42,532 nt of DNA from Oscillospiraceae bacterium. GTDB lineage: Bacteria > Bacillota_A > Clostridia > Oscillospirales > Oscillospiraceae. The notes under the pieces were generated by a model. The model made no database searches and had not been told where the DNA came from. It saw only the letters and a list, made by a program, of their open reading frames with translations. Below are positions 33,713 through 41,479 of this stretch, piece after piece. The DNA is taken from assembly GCA_017549325.1 (NCBI GenBank), contig JAFYVA010000055.1, positions 1 through 42,532 of the forward strand, given 5' to 3'. The translations under genes and the position numbers were made by a program. The first letter of the stretch is position 1. Every line of letters starts with the position of its first letter.

Positions 33713-33758
33713 CTGCATAGCAGGCACAACTCAAAGCAGTTAATTTGAATATCATTTT

Positions 33759-33798
33759 AAAATAGGTGTATATCGCTATTAAGCAATATCGATTAATA
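33759..33798. promoter_or_regulatory. Operator-like repeat, copy 2
   Basis: The second copy of the 40-nt repeat, 36 of 40 bases identical to copy 1. The inverted repeat is TATTAAGC (33777-33784), AATATC, GATTAATA (33791-33798), with one mismatch. It lies 26 bases before the lipoprotein start, nearly the same distance as in copy 1. Confidence 0.7.
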
Positions 33799-33824
33799 TA
33801 AACAATTAGAAAGGGAGAGGGAAA

Positions 33825-34316
33825 ATGAAACGATTTATTGCATTGGCTTTGGTGCTTGTGATGGCTTTGTCGCTCTGCGCGTGTGGAGGTGGTGGCAGCA
33901 AATATACGATATATGCCAAGGACGGAACTACAGCCTCATTAAGCGCAACGCAACTGATAAAGGTCCACGACACGGATGGTCGGCAGTGGGCAAACTATGA
34001 AGGAGCAACGATTAAAGGCACTGGAAAAGTTACAGATATTTCTGCCGGAGATGATCCGTTTTATACTACGCAATCAACGGTGACTACGAATGCTGACGGT
34101 AGCAGAACGGAAAAGAAGTTTAAATATACCACAGTTGAAATTGATAATAAAACCATATTATTAACTCGCCAAGAAACATTTGATAATATTTATGTTGGAG
34201 ATACTGTTTCGTTCGAAGGAGTAATTGAAACCGGAAAAACTGATATGTATTTGCTTGTTGATTGCTGCGGAAATACCGACTACGACAATCCGGAGATGCA
34301 CATCTTTGTGAAATAA
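33825..34316 (+). CDS. Hypothetical lipoprotein (cassette B)
   Basis: A 163-residue secreted lipoprotein. A signal peptide with lipobox LSLCAC precedes GGGGSK, so lipidation is expected at about C18 or C20. The mature part is beta-rich, with GATIKGTGKVTDISAGD, VEIDNKTILL and IYVGDTVSFEGVIETGKT. This pattern of short strands resembles OB-fold domains of small lipoproteins, but I cannot name a family with confidence. AAAGGGAGAGGG precedes the ATG. The gene has its own copy of the operator-like repeat, which suggests control together with the membrane protein. Confidence 0.72.
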   Translation: MKRFIALALVLVMALSLCACGGGGSKYTIYAKDGTTASLSATQLIKVHDTDGRQWANYEGATIKGTGKVTDISAGDDPFYTTQSTVTTNADGSRTEKKFKYTTVEIDNKTILLTRQETFDNIYVGDTVSFEGVIETGKTDMYLLVDCCGNTDYDNPEMHIFVK

Positions 34317-34364
34317 GAAGAATTTGACGCAAAGAAAAAGCAGCTTTTGGGGCTGTAACAACCA

Positions 34365-34400
34365 AAAACCAGCTGCCCGACGGGCAGCTGGTTTTATTTT
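34365..34400. terminator. Bidirectional terminator at the right edge of cassette B
   Basis: AAAACCAGCTGCC (34365-34377) pairs with GGCAGCTGGTTTT (34383-34395) around a short loop, with more T after it and A before it. It serves the lipoprotein gene and the nitroreductase on the minus strand. Confidence 0.87.
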
Positions 34401-34406
34401 CAATCC

Positions 34407-34952
34407 TTATTCACAAAAGGTCAGCAAGTCCTCGACAGACTTTCTTTTGGGTGCTGCGGGGCTCTCGTCGGGATAACCGATGGAAACCAGTGCCACCACC
34501 ACCTCATTCTCGGGGATGTGCAGCAGCTCGGCCACTTTCTCGGCATCGAAAATGCCCATGATCACAGAGCCCACGCCGTACTCGTATGCGGCCAGACAGA
34601 AGGTCTGGGTCGCCACGCCGGCATCGAACATCAGCCAGGCATCACCCTTGTTGGTGGTGCAGGTGCCGTCACGCTCCATGCCGCTTCTGCCCTTCACCGC
34701 GGTGATGGCCACCACCTGCGGTGCGGCTTCGATGGTGCCGGTGTTGTAGGAAAAGCCCAGAGTGAACTTGTTGGCAATGGTGGACTTGATCTCCTGGTTG
34801 TCAAACACGTGGTAGCGGGTCACCTGCGTGTTCTTCCAGGAGGGGGCATAGGCGGCTGCGGCGACGATCTTCTCGATGGTTGCGCGATCGACCTTTTCTG
34901 CTTTGAATTTGCGGATGCTGCGGCGTCCGTGAATGGCTTCCAATGTATTCAT
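34407..34952 (-). CDS. Nitroreductase-family protein
   Basis: A 181-residue FMN-dependent NAD(P)H oxidoreductase of the nitroreductase family. The N-terminal FMN-binding motif is RRSIRKFKAEKVDR near residue 10, then AAAYAPSWKNTQVTRYHVF. The dimer-interface helix DAGVATQTFCLAAYEYGVGS and the VVVALVSIGYPDE strand with nearby Pro-Lys-Arg complete the fold. Substrates in this family are broad. AAGGAGGAG stands before ATG 34952, behind its own promoter. Confidence 0.92.
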   Translation of the reverse strand: MNTLEAIHGRRSIRKFKAEKVDRATIEKIVAAAAYAPSWKNTQVTRYHVFDNQEIKSTIANKFTLGFSYNTGTIEAAPQVVAITAVKGRSGMERDGTCTTNKGDAWLMFDAGVATQTFCLAAYEYGVGSVIMGIFDAEKVAELLHIPENEVVVALVSIGYPDESPAAPKRKSVEDLLTFCE

Positions 34953-34984
34953 AAGAAAAAACTCCTCCTTGTGCGATCCACGCC

Positions 34985-35013
34985 ATTATATACCTCAGCG
35001 CAGACAAATTCAA
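34985..35013 (-). promoter_or_regulatory. Predicted promoter for the nitroreductase gene
   Basis: On the minus strand TTGAAT (35013-35008) and a perfect TATAAT (34990-34985) are 17 bases apart, about 33 bases before the start codon. Confidence 0.75.
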
Positions 35014-35026
35014 GGAAAAAGTTTCC

Positions 35027-35062
35027 AAAAAAGTACACAGCAGCGCCGAAGCGCTGCTGTGT
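35027..35062 (-). terminator. Intrinsic terminator after the rubrerythrin gene
   Basis: On the minus strand ACACAGCAGCGC (35062-35051) pairs with GCGCTGCTGTGT (35046-35035) around TTCG, followed by ACTTTTTT. The UUCG-type loop and T run make a strong terminator. Confidence 0.88.
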
Positions 35063-35078
35063 TGATGTTCCTATTCGC

Positions 35079-35645
35079 TTAGCCGAAGTAACGCTCCAGC
35101 AGACCCTCGAAAGCCTTGCCGTGACGGGCTTCGTCGCGAGCCATCTCGTGGACGGTATCGTGGATGGCATCCAGATTCCACTGCTTAGCCAGCTTGGCCA
35201 GCTCGAACTTACCCAGGGTGGCGCCGTTCTCGGCGTCAACACGCATCTCCAGATTCTTCTTGGTGGAAGCGGTCACCACCTCGCCCAGCAGCTCGGCGAA
35301 CTTGGCAGCGTGCTCAGCCTCTTCCAGAGCGGCCTTCTCCCAGTACAGACCGATCTCGGGATAACCCTCACGGTGTGCCACACGGGACATAGCCAGATAC
35401 ATACCGACCTCGGAGCACTCGCCCTCGAAGTTGGCACGCAGATCGCAGATGATCTGCTCGCGGACCTCAGCGGGGACATCCTCGCCGAAAACCTTACCTA
35501 CGCCGACAACGTGCTCGGCAGCCCAGGTGCGCTCGGCAGCCTGCTCAAAGAACTTCTCGCCGGCAACGTGGCAAACGGGGCACTCGGAAGGAGCAACTTC
35601 ACCTTCATGAACATAACCGCAAACAGGGCAGACCCACTTCTTCAT
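35079..35645 (-). CDS. Reverse rubrerythrin (rubredoxin-first), NADH peroxidase type
   Basis: A 188-residue non-haem iron protein that reduces hydrogen peroxide in anaerobes. The rubredoxin domain comes first: C6-P-V-C9 and C22-P-V-C25. The diiron four-helix domain follows with [26 protein letters not shown] and [14 protein letters not shown], which hold the E and ExxH ligands. In classical rubrerythrin the rubredoxin is at the C-terminus, so this is the reverse type. I chose ATG 35645 because GGAGG lies 9 bases upstream. It lies 76 bases after the Fur/PerR gene on the same strand. Confidence 0.94.
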   Translation of the reverse strand: MKKWVCPVCGYVHEGEVAPSECPVCHVAGEKFFEQAAERTWAAEHVVGVGKVFGEDVPAEVREQIICDLRANFEGECSEVGMYLAMSRVAHREGYPEIGLYWEKAALEEAEHAAKFAELLGEVVTASTKKNLEMRVDAENGATLGKFELAKLAKQWNLDAIHDTVHEMARDEARHGKAFEGLLERYFG

Positions 35646-35721
35646 AATAATTTCCTCCATGATTTTAAAAATTTTTGTTGTTTTCTTATTTTCCGCCTCC
35701 CGTTAGGGAAGCAATGTTAAC

Positions 35722-36108
35722 TTAGTTTTGTGCTGTGCTTGCCAGACACTCGTTGCAGCAGCCGTAGAATGTGACGCTGCAGTTTTCACTCCGGCCCACC
35801 TGCGCCATTTCCGGTGCAGCTACCTCTACCTCGGGGAGGTCGGCCACCTTACCGCACTGGCGGCAGATGAAGTGCGCATGTGGCGATCGATCACCATCGT
35901 AGCGCTCGTGACCGTCTACGTTTCCGATGACCCGGATCACACCGTCCTGACGAAACTTTGCCAGATTCCGGTACACCGTCGCCAGTGACAGATCGGGGAT
36001 CTGTGGCTTGAGCATACCGTAGACCCACTCGGCAGAGGGGTGAGAGTCGGTGGAGCGGATGCAGGAGAGAATGGCCTCTCGCTTGGGGCTGTATCTCGTC
36101 TTTTCCAT
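35722..36108 (-). CDS. Fur-family regulator, probably PerR-like
   Basis: A 128-residue ferric-uptake-type repressor. The winged helix is at about 5-65 (TRYSPKREAILSCIRS, DLSLATVYRNLAKFRQDG). Metal ligands include H77 and H79 in PHAHFIC and D71/D73 nearby. Two CxxC pairs, C82-x2-C85 and the C-terminal CCNEC, form a structural zinc site. Position before a rubrerythrin gene suggests PerR (peroxide sensing). The site before it, however, is closer to a classical Fur box than to a Per box. The N-terminal methionine lies after GGAGGC. Confidence 0.9.
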   Translation of the reverse strand: MEKTRYSPKREAILSCIRSTDSHPSAEWVYGMLKPQIPDLSLATVYRNLAKFRQDGVIRVIGNVDGHERYDGDRSPHAHFICRQCGKVADLPEVEVAAPEMAQVGRSENCSVTFYGCCNECLASTAQN

Positions 36109-36126
36109 TCTCGCCTCCGTTCTTAA

Positions 36127-36141
36127 TGATAATGATTATCG
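36127..36141. promoter_or_regulatory. Fur-type operator before the Fur/PerR gene
   Basis: TGATAATGATTATCG matches the 7-1-7 Fur consensus TGATAATNATTATCA at all but the last base. It lies between the predicted -10 and the start codon, 19 bases before the gene, where binding would give autoregulation. Confidence 0.82.
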
Positions 36142-36152
36142 TTTGCATTTGT

Positions 36153-36181
36153 ATAGTACCATACTGGACTGCATATGTCAA
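36153..36181 (-). promoter_or_regulatory. Predicted promoter for the Fur/PerR-rubrerythrin unit
   Basis: On the minus strand a perfect TTGACA (36181-36176) and TACTAT (36158-36153) are 17 bases apart. The Fur-type box lies just downstream. Confidence 0.8.
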
Positions 36182-36230
36182 GTATTATTTTCGAATTTTT
36201 TTCAAAAAATTTTTCCGGGGGAGGAGAGGT

Positions 36231-36265
36231 AAAAAAGCAGCCACCCGCAAGGGTGACTGCTTTTA
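36231..36265 (-). terminator. Terminator after the EF-G-like gene
   Basis: AAAAGCAG and CTGCTTTT with an inner CACCC/GGGTG form a stem around GCAA, with one mismatch. An A run on the plus strand (36231-36236) gives the T run for the minus-strand gene. Confidence 0.75.
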
Positions 36266-36294
36266 TTATATAGTGTTTGGGTAAGAAATATATC

Positions 36295-38358
36295 TTACTC
36301 AGCCTCGGCCATGGCCTTGGCCTCAGCGATAGCCTTCTCCTGAGCGGCTGCGGGGCAGTCCTCATAGCGGATGAAGGCAAAGGTGAACTGACCGCGGGAC
36401 TGGGTCATGGAGCGCAGGTCGATGGCGTAAGAAGTCATCTCGGCCATGGGAACCTCGGCCTCCAGCACGGTCTCGCCGTCGCCGGTGGGGTTCATACCCA
36501 TGACGCGGCCGCGACGCTTGTTCAGATCGCCCATGACATCGCCCACGAAGTTGTCGGGCACGGTGACCTTCAGCTCGCCGATGGGCTCCATCAGCACGGG
36601 CTTGGCCTCGGGCAGAGCATCCTTGAAGGCAAGGCCCGCAGCCAGCTGGAAGGCGATATCGGAGGAGTCAACGGGGTGGTAAGAACCGTCGGTCAGAGTG
36701 GCCTTCAGGAACACCACGGGATAGCCGGCCAGAACACCGGTCAGGCAGCACTTGCGCAGACCCTTCTCAACGGCGGGGAAGTAGTTCTTGGGCACGGAGC
36801 CGCCGAAGACGGCCTCTTCGAAGATCATATCTTCCTGCTCGCTCTGGGGCTCGAAGACGATGACGACGTCACCGAACTGGCCGGAACCACCGGTCTGCTT
36901 CTTATAACGACCACGCTTCTCAACGCGGCTGCGGATCTTCTCACGATAGGGAACGCGGGGAGTGGCCAGCTCGGTATCCACGCCGAAGCGGGACTTCAGC
37001 TTAGCGCACAGAACATCGATCTGGATGTCGCCAGCGCCGGAGATGACGGTCTGGTGAGTCTCGGCGTTGTTGACAACGTGGAAGGTGGGATCCTCTTCGT
37101 TCAGCTTGTTCAGGCCGGTACCCATCTTCTCGATCTCCTGCTTGACCTTGGGGGAGATGGCGCGCTCGTAGCAGGGCTGGGGATACTCGATAGCAGCCAG
37201 CTTCACAACATGCTTGGGCTCGCACAGAGTATCGCCGGTCTTGACCTTGTCCATCTTACCGATGGCGGCGATATCACCGCAGCAGATCTCCTTGACTTCC
37301 TCGGTCTTCTTGCCCTTGATGGCATACAGACGGCCCAGCTTCTCGGTGTTGCCGGTGGTGGTGTTGTACAGAGCCATATCGCCGGTGACCTTACCGCGGA
37401 TGACCTTGATCATGGAGAACTTACCATACTGGTCGGAGATGGTCTTGAAGACGATGGCGGCGGTGGTACCGTTGGCATCGAAGGCGACCTCGACAGCGTT
37501 GCCGTCGTCGTCGGTAGCGGCCTCAGCGGGCATATCGGTAGCCACGGGGCACAGGTCAACGATGGTCTGCATCAGCATATCCACGCCCAGACCGGTGACG
37601 GCGCTACCGCACATGACGGGGCAGATGCTGCCCTCGCGGACGCCGATCTTCAGGCCCTTGGCCATATCGGCAGCGGACAGCTCCATGGTGTCGAAGAACT
37701 TCTCCATCAGCTCCTCGTCGGCGCCGGCGGCGGTCTCCATCAGCTCAGCGCGGAGGGACTCCACCTCGTCGGCCAGATCAGCGGGGATGGCGCACTCGGC
37801 CACCTTGCCGCCCTTGACCTCGTAGGCCTTGTTGTGCAGCAGGTCAACGATAGCGGTCACAGCCTTGTTGCCGTTGATGACGGGAACCACGATGGGGGCG
37901 ATGGCCTGGCCGAACTTGCCGCGCAGAGCCTCCAGGCAGGCGGCGTAATCGCTGTTGTCTTCCTCGGTGCGGTTGATGAAGATCATGCGGGGCTTCTTGC
38001 CCAGCATCTTCCAGTTACGCTCCATACCAACGGACAGACCGTCCTTGGCGGCACCAACCAGCACGGCGCACTCGGCGGCGCGGACAGCGCACAGAGCCTC
38101 GCCGGCGAAGTCGAAGTTGCCGGGGGCGTCCATGACATTGATCTTGGTGTTCTTATACATAACGGGGGCAAAGGCCAGAGAGATAGAAATCTGGCGCTTG
38201 ATCTCTTCGGCATCGTAGTCGCAGACGGTGTTGCCGTCAGCGGTGCGGCCCAGACGATCGCTGCCCTTGGTCATAAAGAGCATCTGCTCGGCAAGAGAGG
38301 TCTTACCGGAGCCGCCGTGACCCAGCAGTGCAATATTGCGAATCTCGTTAGCAGTCAT
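36295..38358 (-). CDS. Elongation factor G paralogue with altered GTPase motifs
   Basis: A 687-residue protein with all five EF-G domains. It is a paralogue, not the housekeeping fusA: there are no rpsL/rpsG/tuf neighbours and the GTPase motifs differ. G1 is GHGGSGKTS (13-21) in place of AHIDAGKTT. G3 is D77-A-P-G80-N81, where EF-G has His, the residue needed for GTP hydrolysis. G4 is N129-R-T-E in place of NKxD. Domains III-V are well kept (RVPYREKIRSRVEKRGRYKK, LMEPIGELKVTVPDNFVGDV, RRGRVMGMNP). I chose ATG 38358; TTG 38379 lies before the GAAGGGAG site. It is a single-gene unit with its own promoter. Confidence 0.9.
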   Translation of the reverse strand: MTANEIRNIALLGHGGSGKTSLAEQMLFMTKGSDRLGRTADGNTVCDYDAEEIKRQISISLAFAPVMYKNTKINVMDAPGNFDFAGEALCAVRAAECAVLVGAAKDGLSVGMERNWKMLGKKPRMIFINRTEEDNSDYAACLEALRGKFGQAIAPIVVPVINGNKAVTAIVDLLHNKAYEVKGGKVAECAIPADLADEVESLRAELMETAAGADEELMEKFFDTMELSAADMAKGLKIGVREGSICPVMCGSAVTGLGVDMLMQTIVDLCPVATDMPAEAATDDDGNAVEVAFDANGTTAAIVFKTISDQYGKFSMIKVIRGKVTGDMALYNTTTGNTEKLGRLYAIKGKKTEEVKEICCGDIAAIGKMDKVKTGDTLCEPKHVVKLAAIEYPQPCYERAISPKVKQEIEKMGTGLNKLNEEDPTFHVVNNAETHQTVISGAGDIQIDVLCAKLKSRFGVDTELATPRVPYREKIRSRVEKRGRYKKQTGGSGQFGDVVIVFEPQSEQEDMIFEEAVFGGSVPKNYFPAVEKGLRKCCLTGVLAGYPVVFLKATLTDGSYHPVDSSDIAFQLAAGLAFKDALPEAKPVLMEPIGELKVTVPDNFVGDVMGDLNKRRGRVMGMNPTGDGETVLEAEVPMAEMTSYAIDLRSMTQSRGQFTFAFIRYEDCPAAAQEKAIAEAKAMAEAE

Positions 38359-38388
38359 AGTGTTGTGTTCTCCCTTCAAATTGTATCA

Positions 38389-38412
38389 GGCACGGAACAT
38401 CTGGCCCGTGCC
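38389..38412 (-). other. Leader hairpin of the EF-G-like gene
   Basis: GGCACGG (38389-38395) pairs with CCGTGCC (38406-38412) in the leader between promoter and start codon, without a T run. It may influence mRNA stability; no ligand or function can be given. The rest of 38359-38562 shows the promoter and no gene. Confidence 0.4.
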
Positions 38413-38430
38413 GAATGCTCAACATTGTAA

Positions 38431-38459
38431 AGTATAGCGTATTTATTTGCGTCTGGCAA
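38431..38459 (-). promoter_or_regulatory. Predicted promoter for the EF-G-like gene
   Basis: On the minus strand TTGCCA (38459-38454) and TATACT (38436-38431) are 17 bases apart, leaving a leader of about 66 nt. Confidence 0.75.
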
Positions 38460-38562
38460 CTGTCTTTTTTCCAATTTAAAAAGATTTCTTGTCAAAGAAA
38501 GGGATGTTTCGGCAATTTCTACAAGAAATGCAACCTGTTTTCGGCGAAAACAACATTGGGAA

Positions 38563-40575
38563 TCAGAAGTACTTCGCCAAACCGCCCAGCAACAGCGTAG
38601 GCAGAAGCCAAACCAGCAGGAATGCCAGCATATACAGCGGCTCCAGCGCACCAAACCGTCCTGCGGAAGTGAGGTAATAGGCGAGGAACAGACCCAGCGC
38701 TGCGGCGATCAAACTCAGCACCGTACCGCGGCGCACTGCGGCGCAGAGGCGGCGGGCACCGATGACGGTCTCTGTCAGCGGCAGCATACCCTGACGGTAC
38801 AGGGCGGCGTAGGGTTTCTCACCCTTCTGATGGCTCAGGTCGGACAGCGCCAGCCGCGCCGAGACGGTGGGGTAGACGCAGCGGCAATCCACGTTGAACT
38901 TCCGCTTGATAAGACCCGGGGTCACATTGGAGCTGCGTACCGCCAGTACGGGGCGGATGCGATTGCGGCGCAGTGCACGCAGGGCCCACTCGGCATTGCG
39001 GGAGGGGCGGTATTTGATGACGAAGATGGCGCACAGAACGCCGTCCACTGCCAGAAAGACGCCCGTTTGCAGCTTCAGATCTGCGGGCAGGGAAATCTTC
39101 TGCTTACGCATGAAGTAGGCGCTGCCCATAGCCACCGTTTCGCCGTGGATGGTGCCGATGATGCCGCCCTCCTCCAAGAAGTGCAGATCGTCCACCCGTG
39201 TCATGTAGCCGCCCTCGGCATTGAGCTGCTGGCGGAACAGCGGGGAGAGAGGACTTTGTGCGGCCTCGGCCATGGATGCGGCGTAGGACATCATCCGCAG
39301 ACGCTCTTCGCCGTAGAGCTTGTAGCCGTTGAAGGCCACGGCGCCGGCGGGGAAGAGGTCGTCCTCCGTCACCAACAGGCGGCGGCGTGAGGCGATGGCC
39401 TTCGCCCCGGAGAAGCCGGCCAATGCACTGCCGCAGCGACCCAATCGGTGCTGCAGAAGGCTCATGGGCAATGCGGCGCACAGGGGGAAGGAGACGGGCA
39501 GGGCGGTACACAGGTGTGCCGACCAGACCCACAAAAAGCGGTCCATAGAATCTGCCGACAGGCAGACCACGGCGGCAAGCACTGTGGCGGCACTGAGAAG
39601 CAGGGGCAGGAGATAATTCTGCACTGACGAGGCGGTGTCGGGCACGTCCCACAGACGGAAAAAGCCCTCGATGACACCCTTTTGACGGCACACACCGGCA
39701 TCGGTGGGGGAGACCACCGTCTCCGGCACATCGCCCAGCGCCACAAGGCGGAAAGCGTCCCGCCGTGCGCGGCTGTGGAGAAAGCGGCCCCACAGGGAGG
39801 CGCTCAGCAGTGCCGATGCGGGTGCGGCCAGCGGCGCAACAGCATCAACGGCGAAGATATCGCAGACGCAGGCACCCAGTGTGACCGCTGTCAGCAGCAG
39901 TGCGCCCAGTTCATAGCAGAAGCGGCGCCGGCGAAGCTGTTCGATGCCGAAGCGCCATGCGGGGATTGCGATGAGCGCGGCGATCAGCAGCAGGCCACCG
40001 TAGAGGCAGCCCCGCAGGAAGGTGAGGAGCGTGAAGTAGTCTGCCGAATATCCCAGCTTTTCCACAACGGAAAGGGCAGCCAGCAGCAGTGTCGGCAGCA
40101 GCGACCACCACGCGGCGCGGCGCAGACGGATGGCGGTGCGCTTTTCGATGCGCAGGGCGTCGTCTCTGTCCGGCTCCGGCTCCGGGGGCTCCTCCGGCCG
40201 GGGCAGCGGCTCGGTGAGCCAGAGCTGCTCGGTATCCTGCTGTACGCGCCGCTCCTTCTTTACCAGCAGCGCAGAAATGCGCTCGCGGAACGTGGGGGGT
40301 TCGGCCAGCAGGCCATCCTCGTGTTCGGCCATGACGGCGGCGACCGTATCGTGCATCACATCTTTGAGAGATATCCGATCCGGCGGATCCTCCGTCAGTT
40401 TCGGCGGCGGAGCAGGAGGCTCCGCCGTCTCTTTCGCAGGTGGCGTCACGGGGGGAGAGGCGGGCTCAATTACAGGCGGGGCATCTGCTTTTTTGGCAGG
40501 CTGCGCCCCGCCGGAGCCGAATTCAGCGAGAATGTCCTCCAGCGAGTATATTTGGTTGTCCTCGTAGCGGGGCAC
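38563..40575 (-). CDS. P1B-type ATPase-like membrane protein lacking catalytic motifs
   Basis: A 670-residue protein with a soluble Pro/Glu-rich N-terminus (1-150, beginning with YSLEDILAEFG) and eight hydrophobic segments arranged four, two, two, as in heavy-metal P1B ATPases. The helix before the P domain reads LPVSFPLCAALP where CPC is expected. GFSGAKAIASRRRLLVTEDD ends at residue 406, and T403-E-D-D stands where DKTGT should be. The N-domain-like part GTIHGETVAMGSAYFM and the P-domain-like FLAVDGVLCAIFVIKYRPSR are clear, but TGD reads VRSSN and the hinge GDGxND is absent. It follows rlmB by 4 bases. It cannot be an ordinary ion pump; a regulatory or scaffold role is an inference. Confidence 0.8.
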   Translation of the reverse strand: MPRYEDNQIYSLEDILAEFGSGGAQPAKKADAPPVIEPASPPVTPPAKETAEPPAPPPKLTEDPPDRISLKDVMHDTVAAVMAEHEDGLLAEPPTFRERISALLVKKERRVQQDTEQLWLTEPLPRPEEPPEPEPDRDDALRIEKRTAIRLRRAAWWSLLPTLLLAALSVVEKLGYSADYFTLLTFLRGCLYGGLLLIAALIAIPAWRFGIEQLRRRRFCYELGALLLTAVTLGACVCDIFAVDAVAPLAAPASALLSASLWGRFLHSRARRDAFRLVALGDVPETVVSPTDAGVCRQKGVIEGFFRLWDVPDTASSVQNYLLPLLLSAATVLAAVVCLSADSMDRFLWVWSAHLCTALPVSFPLCAALPMSLLQHRLGRCGSALAGFSGAKAIASRRRLLVTEDDLFPAGAVAFNGYKLYGEERLRMMSYAASMAEAAQSPLSPLFRQQLNAEGGYMTRVDDLHFLEEGGIIGTIHGETVAMGSAYFMRKQKISLPADLKLQTGVFLAVDGVLCAIFVIKYRPSRNAEWALRALRRNRIRPVLAVRSSNVTPGLIKRKFNVDCRCVYPTVSARLALSDLSHQKGEKPYAALYRQGMLPLTETVIGARRLCAAVRRGTVLSLIAAALGLFLAYYLTSAGRFGALEPLYMLAFLLVWLLPTLLLGGLAKYF

Positions 40576-40579
40576 CCGC

Positions 40580-41362
40580 TCAACCTCTCTGGCGCACAGC
40601 CTCGTACAGCAGGACAGAGGCGGCGGCGGAGGCGTTGAGGGAGGAGATGCGGCCCTTCATGGGGATGGAGACGAGGAAGTCGCAGTTTTCGGACACAAGG
40701 CGGCTCATGCCGTCGCCCTCAGAGCCGATGACGATGGCGGCGGCAGACTTGAGGTCGGCGTCATAGAGGTTGGTGGAGGCGTCGGCGGCGGTGCCGAAGA
40801 TCCACACGCCCTGCTTCTTCAGGTCCTTGATGGTGGCAGAGAGATTGGCCACGCGTGCCACGGGCAGGTAGCTGACGGCACCGGCAGAGGTCTTGGCCAC
40901 GATGGCGGTCAGACCTGCGCTGCGGCGCTTGGGGATGATGATGCCGTGGGCACCGGCACACTCGGCGGTACGGATGATCGCGCCCAGATTGTGGGGGTCG
41001 GAGATCTCATCGCAGATCACCAGCAGAGGGGCCTCACCCTTATCGGCTGCAGCGGCGAGGATATCCTCCACCGTGGCGTACTCGCGGATGGCGGCCAGAG
41101 CGATGACACCCTGATGGGAGTGGGTGCGGGACATATTGTCCAGCTTGCGGCGGTCGGCCTCCACCACCACGATACCGGCGGCGCGGGCCTTGGAGGCGAT
41201 GTGACCCAGGGTCTTGTCCGTTTCACCCTTGGCAAGATAGATTTTGTCGATGGCAGCACCGGCGCGCAGCGCCTCGATCACCGCGTTGCGGCCCTCGATA
41301 ATGCCGTCGGCCTCGGCTTCCAGAAAGCTCTTGGCCTTCACTTCGTTGTTCTGCTCTTTCAT
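40580..41362 (-). CDS. rlmB: 23S rRNA (guanosine-2'-O-)-methyltransferase RlmB family
   Basis: A 260-residue SPOUT methyltransferase, which makes Gm2251 in 23S rRNA or a related modification. An N-terminal substrate-binding domain (about 20-95, IIEGRNAVIEALRAGAAIDK) precedes the knotted domain. Motif 1 is DPHNLGAIIRTAECAG, motif 2 is IVIGSEGDGMS and motif 3 is SIPMKGRISSLNASAAASVL. I chose ATG 41362, with GAGGT upstream; an earlier in-frame start at 41395 has no ribosome site. Its stop lies 4 bases before the P1B-like gene, so both are on one transcript. Confidence 0.93.
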   Translation of the reverse strand: MKEQNNEVKAKSFLEAEADGIIEGRNAVIEALRAGAAIDKIYLAKGETDKTLGHIASKARAAGIVVVEADRRKLDNMSRTHSHQGVIALAAIREYATVEDILAAAADKGEAPLLVICDEISDPHNLGAIIRTAECAGAHGIIIPKRRSAGLTAIVAKTSAGAVSYLPVARVANLSATIKDLKKQGVWIFGTAADASTNLYDADLKSAAAIVIGSEGDGMSRLVSENCDFLVSIPMKGRISSLNASAAASVLLYEAVRQRG

Positions 41363-41405
41363 ACTGTGTACCTCACTTATGGTATTGCATATCAATTCAG
41401 CATCC

Positions 41406-41433
41406 AGTATACCATAAGTTTTTTATAAGATAA
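41406..41433 (-). promoter_or_regulatory. Predicted promoter for rlmB
   Basis: On the minus strand TTATCT (41433-41428) and TATACT (41411-41406) are 16 bases apart, about 43 bases before the start. The -35 is weak. Confidence 0.45.
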
Positions 41434-41479
41434 AGGGTTCATTCATAGAAATTTTACAGCGTCAAATGGGGATAGCGGC

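Noticed and set aside
36277..38430. A 717-codon plus-strand open frame opposite the EF-G-like gene
   Set aside because: Its sequence is a low-complexity Gly/Leu/His/Asp mixture mirroring the EF-G frame, and it lacks start signals. The minus-strand EF-G homology is unambiguous.
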